Source: Candidatus Latescibacterota bacterium
GTDB taxonomy: Bacteria; Krumholzibacteriota; Krumholzibacteriia; G020349025
DNA length: 34,441 bases
Assembly: GCA_020349025.1 (NCBI GenBank)
Contig: CP070763.1
Span: 3,138,585 to 3,173,025, forward strand
Direction of reading: 5' to 3'
Shown here: positions 31,711 through 34,441 of the stretch, piece after piece
How positions within the stretch are numbered: position 1 is the first letter of the stretch
Layout of the letters: each line of letters begins with the position of its first letter
Position numbers and translations under genes: made by a program
The notes under the pieces: model-generated
What the model was told of the DNA's origin: nothing
Databases searched by the model: none
Seen by the model: the letters and a program-made list of their open reading frames with translations, nothing else

Positions 31711-33267
31711 TCAGCTGATCGGCAGTGCCTGACCCGCCTGGACCAGGATCTCCTCTTCGGTGTGAAGACCGAGCAACGCGAGCACCGATGCGATCGACCA
31801 GAGCATCGGCGGCACGAAAAGAAGGAGCATCACGATCGGGAGCGCCATTCCCAACCCGACACCCACGATCCAGTGCCGACGTGCGAACGGCCCGCGCGTG
31901 ACGAGGCGCGCTGCACGTTGGTACTCCTCCTGGCGACCGGGAGGAGCAAGCCGCCCCTCGACGAGTGTGAGCCCCTGGTGGAGCAGCAGCGCGACCAGGA
32001 GGATGCGGCGCAGTCGATCCACGCCCTCGAGTCCCAGGCCGACCAGCGGCGCCAGAATGATGAGCATGGCTGCACCGCCCACGAGCGCCTGCGCGACGAG
32101 GTGGAGCCACAATCCGCGCTTCATCCAAAGCACGCGTCCCTTCGATTGGACGAAGAGCCACGCGGTGTAGCAGGCGCTGAGCGCGGCGAAGAGCGCCGTG
32201 ACACCGTTCAAGGCCAGGCTGGCGCTGCTTGGTTCCCCCCAGAGGCCGGGTCGGAGCAGCGCCAGCGCGAGCCATGCGGCGAGGAGCACGCCGTACACGA
32301 CGAGGACGACGGCGCCGCGGGCGATCCAGGAATTCCAGTTCGGCCGACGCAGAATGAGCAGAAAGCGCTCGGGCCGCTTGAGGTCGGCGACCAGGAGTAT
32401 GGTGGTCACCGTGAGCCATAGAAGTGCGAGGCCCGGCACCCAGGCGATCATTCTGCCGCTCAGCCCGGCATCGGGCAGGAGCGGTGGCATGACGAAGAGT
32501 CCAGCCAGAAACGCTCCTGCCGCAAGCGACTTGGTGAACAGATACGCTCCAACCCTCCCACCCCACAGGTGCGGGTGTGCGACGTCGTAGACGGTGCGCG
32601 CGCTGTCGATCGTGGCGCGCTCCTCGAACGCTTCGTACGTCTGCGCGTCGAGCTGCAAGCCGGCCACCTGGTTGGCCCAGAGAAACCCACCGGCTGCGTT
32701 CGTGAGCGAGGGATCGACAGCGGAAGCGTTGACCTCCTTGTAGTAGACGTTCGGCCCGGTGTTCGCCTCGAGCCTGCGTGCAACCAGATCCACTTCGCGG
32801 CGCAGCTTGGAGACGCGGCTGTCGGGGTCGTGAAAGTCACCGGGGATGATCGCTTCGGTGGGGCACACCACGGCACAGGCCGGCGCCAGACCGCTTTCGG
32901 TACGATGCGCGCAGAAGTGGCATTTCTCGGCAGTGCCGGTCGCTGGATGGATGTAGAGAGCGTCGTATGGGCAAGCCTGCATGCACCCTTTGCACCCGAT
33001 GCAGACTTCGGGATTGACGTCGACGATCCCGTCCGCGCGCTTGTCGAGTGCGGTGACCGGACAAATGGCTACGCACGGTGCGTCGGTGCACTGATTGCAG
33101 CGTAGCACGGCGAAGTCTCGCTTCACCTGCGGGAACGTTCCCTGCTCCGTGTACTTGACCCAGGTGCGGAAGCTGCCGAGCGGGACGTCGTTCTCCGACT
33201 TGCACGCCACCGTGCAGGCGTGGCATCCGATGCAGCGCGAGTGGTCGATGACGAAGCCGAGCTGCAC
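31711..33267 (-). CDS. Fused four-cluster ferredoxin and NrfD/PsrC-type membrane subunit
   Basis: 518 residues from GTG 33267, preceded by a GGAGAGG Shine-Dalgarno. Residues ~1-160 carry four cysteine clusters: CIGCHACTVAC, CNQCTDAPCVAIC, CIGCKGCMQAC, and CHFC...PACAVVC. This is the electron-transfer subunit of molybdoenzyme complexes. A linker (~165-235) leads into an NrfD-like module of about eight hydrophobic segments (starting RVGAYLFTKSLAAGAFLAG) that should exchange electrons with the quinone pool. In most relatives these are two separate genes; here they are one polypeptide. It precedes the catalytic subunit gene by 13 bases, the reverse of the common A-B-C order. No signal peptide is visible at the N-terminus. 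Confidence 0.9.
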   Translation of the reverse strand: MQLGFVIDHSRCIGCHACTVACKSENDVPLGSFRTWVKYTEQGTFPQVKRDFAVLRCNQCTDAPCVAICPVTALDKRADGIVDVNPEVCIGCKGCMQACPYDALYIHPATGTAEKCHFCAHRTESGLAPACAVVCPTEAIIPGDFHDPDSRVSKLRREVDLVARRLEANTGPNVYYKEVNASAVDPSLTNAAGGFLWANQVAGLQLDAQTYEAFEERATIDSARTVYDVAHPHLWGGRVGAYLFTKSLAAGAFLAGLFVMPPLLPDAGLSGRMIAWVPGLALLWLTVTTILLVADLKRPERFLLILRRPNWNSWIARGAVVLVVYGVLLAAWLALALLRPGLWGEPSSASLALNGVTALFAALSACYTAWLFVQSKGRVLWMKRGLWLHLVAQALVGGAAMLIILAPLVGLGLEGVDRLRRILLVALLLHQGLTLVEGRLAPPGRQEEYQRAARLVTRGPFARRHWIVGVGLGMALPIVMLLLFVPPMLWSIASVLALLGLHTEEEILVQAGQALPIS

Positions 33268-33316
33268 GGCGCCTCTCCGCGGTCACGTGTGTGTGTGGAA
33301 TCGCTTGGCGGCGGGA

Positions 33317-33345
33317 ATGTTAGGCGAGGCGAAGCGATCGCGCAA
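33317..33345 (-). promoter_or_regulatory. Candidate sigma-70-type promoter of the molybdoenzyme operon
   Basis: Minus strand: -35 TTGCGC (33345-33340), 17-base spacer, -10 TAACAT (33322-33317, 4 of 6 matches). It lies about 50 bases before the GTG start, in the 89-base gap after the helix-hairpin-helix gene. The -35 is weak (3 of 6). Confidence 0.35.
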
Positions 33346-33356
33346 GCACGACAGAC

Positions 33357-34256
33357 TCAGCTTCGACGCGACTCACTCTCGCGCCCGCGAACGACACGCG
33401 TTCCCGCCCTGCGGCCGCGATACTCGGTGACGACGGTGCACTGTCCCTCGTGCCCATCGCGCTCGTAGAAGAGGACCACCCAGTCGCGCGTCTTACCGAG
33501 AGCATGCGCGCGAGCGCTGTTCGAGTAGATCGCCGTGATCGTCCAGCCATCGCGCTCGGTGTGCAGAATGGGAAGCCACGCCTCGCCTCGCGGATTGAAC
33601 CGGCGTGGTGCGATCTTGCGCAGGCGTCCCGCCTCGGCCAGCTGGCGGTACTCCCGGTCGACGTCGAGAAGCGAGGCGACCATGGGAGCATCGACGAAGA
33701 GATCGCCTTGGCCACTCGCGGCGGCGCGCACGAGTCGCGAACGCCGACGCGAGGAGCGGCTGAGGATGGCGTCGAGCGCGTCGCGCACGGCGCGGGCACG
33801 CCGATGTCCAAACCCGTCGACTCGCTCGAGCCGACCGTCGTGCGCAGCCAGCTCCAGCTCTTCGAGCGTCTCCACGCCGAGCGTGTCGTGGATTCGTGCC
33901 GCGAGCTCCTCGCCGATCCCTGGAACGATGGTGAAGAGATCCTCGGGCGACACCTGCCCCATGAGGCGCTCGAGAAGCGCCAAACGACCGGTTTGAACCA
34001 GCTCCTCGATCGCAGCCGAGAGGCTTTGGCCAATGCCGCGCAGCGCGTCGAGCGCGGCACGCCCGCCGTCGCGGACAAGCAGCGCGACCGGCACAGGATG
34101 AGCACGGACCGTGCGCGCCCCCTCGCGGTAGGCGCGCACCCTGTAGCGGTTCGCGTCCTGCGCTTCGAGCAGGTCGGCCACTTGGTCCAGGGCGTCCGCG
34201 ATCTCGTCGTTGGTGGGAAGCGGCCCTCGGCCTAGATCCGATTCCACCGCCAGCAT
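33357..34256 (-). CDS. Stand-alone PolX N-terminal / helix-hairpin-helix DNA-binding protein
   Basis: 299 residues from ATG 34256, with GGAGGTG about 9 bases upstream. Residues ~12-85 ([35 protein letters not shown]) match the helical N-terminal domain of family X DNA polymerases. Two helix-hairpin-helix motifs follow: [12 protein letters not shown] (~110-121) and [12 protein letters not shown] (~144-155). The polymerase palm and PHP domains found in PolX are absent. The C-terminal ~100 residues are instead a basic strand-rich block ([16 protein letters not shown]...YSNSARAH...[11 protein letters not shown]) of unknown function. The protein probably binds DNA, possibly at gaps or ends, in repair. 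Its gene has no close partner on either side; the molybdoenzyme operon downstream appears to have its own promoter. Confidence 0.8.
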   Translation of the reverse strand: MLAVESDLGRGPLPTNDEIADALDQVADLLEAQDANRYRVRAYREGARTVRAHPVPVALLVRDGGRAALDALRGIGQSLSAAIEELVQTGRLALLERLMGQVSPEDLFTIVPGIGEELAARIHDTLGVETLEELELAAHDGRLERVDGFGHRRARAVRDALDAILSRSSRRRSRLVRAAASGQGDLFVDAPMVASLLDVDREYRQLAEAGRLRKIAPRRFNPRGEAWLPILHTERDGWTITAIYSNSARAHALGKTRDWVVLFYERDGHEGQCTVVTEYRGRRAGTRVVRGRESESRRS

Positions 34257-34295
34257 TGGGATTTCACCTCCGCACGAATGTACACCGTTGGCGGA

Positions 34296-34311
34296 GCCGT
34301 CGAAAGACGGC
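34296..34311. other. GNRA-loop hairpin in the right-edge intergenic region
   Basis: GCCGTC, GAAA, GACGGC: a perfect 6-bp stem with a GAAA loop as read on the plus strand. It lies between the edge gene fragment and the helix-hairpin-helix gene on the minus strand. No T-run follows. Confidence 0.35.
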
Positions 34312-34358
34312 CCCCAGCGTGGTTGACCACCAGGTATTGCACCCGCCGTTCGCGAGCC

Positions 34359-34441
34359 TCAGATGTTCGATCGAATCCTCCTCTCGTTCACGAACCACTG
34401 GGCGAGCTCGGGCCTGCCGAGACGCCACACCATGTTGCCCG
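34359..34441 (-). CDS. C-terminal fragment of a minus-strand gene cut by the window edge (tentative)
   Basis: The minus-strand frame is open to the edge and ends at TGA (34361-34359). It gives 26 residues, GNMVWRLGRPELAQWFVN, then ERRIRSNI. The residue composition looks protein-like, and the frame points toward the next gene in the same orientation. It is too short to name. It could also be an accidental open frame. Confidence 0.35.
   Translation of the reverse strand, partial: GNMVWRLGRPELAQWFVNERRIRSNI

Overview
This is a GC-rich stretch of chromosome from a Gram-negative bacterium. It encodes a tripartite efflux pump, lipoproteins, Sec and Tat export signals and a pilin-like protein. The mix of genes suggests a lineage in or near the FCB group (Eisenbacteria, Krumholzibacteriota, Gemmatimonadota) or the Acidobacteriota. 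The pointers are a Ser/Thr kinase fused to a TolB-like/TPR tail, a secreted enzyme with a FlgD-like C-terminal domain of the 'YPNP...YDVRGR...SGVYF' type, and an Ig-like lipoprotein. This placement is an inference from gene style, not from a marker gene. I see no phage, transposon, CRISPR array, rRNA or tRNA.

Layout. Positions 2-6468 (+): a 5'-truncated MscS channel, a GT-C type membrane glycosyltransferase whose GTG directly follows the MscS stop, and an AddA-like helicase-nuclease starting at a TTG behind a perfect AGGAGG. Positions 6475-7152 (-): an Ig-like lipoprotein. Positions 7392-8657 (+): a PilX-like minor pilin. Positions 8664-13722 (-): five tightly packed genes, all with export signals: a Tat-type class V PLP enzyme, an exported RidA, a serine beta-lactamase-like hydrolase, a dienelactone hydrolase-like enzyme and a DUF3108-like protein. 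Positions 13823-14620 (+): a divergent secreted beta-sandwich protein with a Cys-Gly-Cys-Pro motif. Positions 14625-22808 (-): an efflux operon with a lipoprotein adaptor and two different RND permeases. Positions 23107-28945 (+): a very large transmembrane Ser/Thr kinase with TPRs, then a secreted animal-type haem peroxidase. Positions 28968-33267 (-): a molybdopterin oxidoreductase with a fused ferredoxin/NrfD partner and no visible Tat signal. Positions 33357-34256 (-): a stand-alone PolX-N/helix-hairpin-helix protein. A fragment of another minus-strand gene lies at the right edge.

Most notable. (1) A PLP enzyme and RidA are translationally coupled (TGATG) and both look exported, inside a run of five exported proteins. 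RidA normally clears enamines made by PLP enzymes in the cytoplasm, so this could be an envelope version of that partnership. (2) The first RND permease carries an inserted block of about 200 hydrophobic residues between its two halves, lower in GC than its flanks in hand-counted samples. (3) A haem peroxidase retains the distal, proximal and haem-ester residues of the myeloperoxidase type and ends in a FlgD-like domain. (4) A perfect 7-bp inverted repeat holds the Shine-Dalgarno of the dienelactone hydrolase gene in its loop. No functional claim here goes beyond family recognition and gene context.
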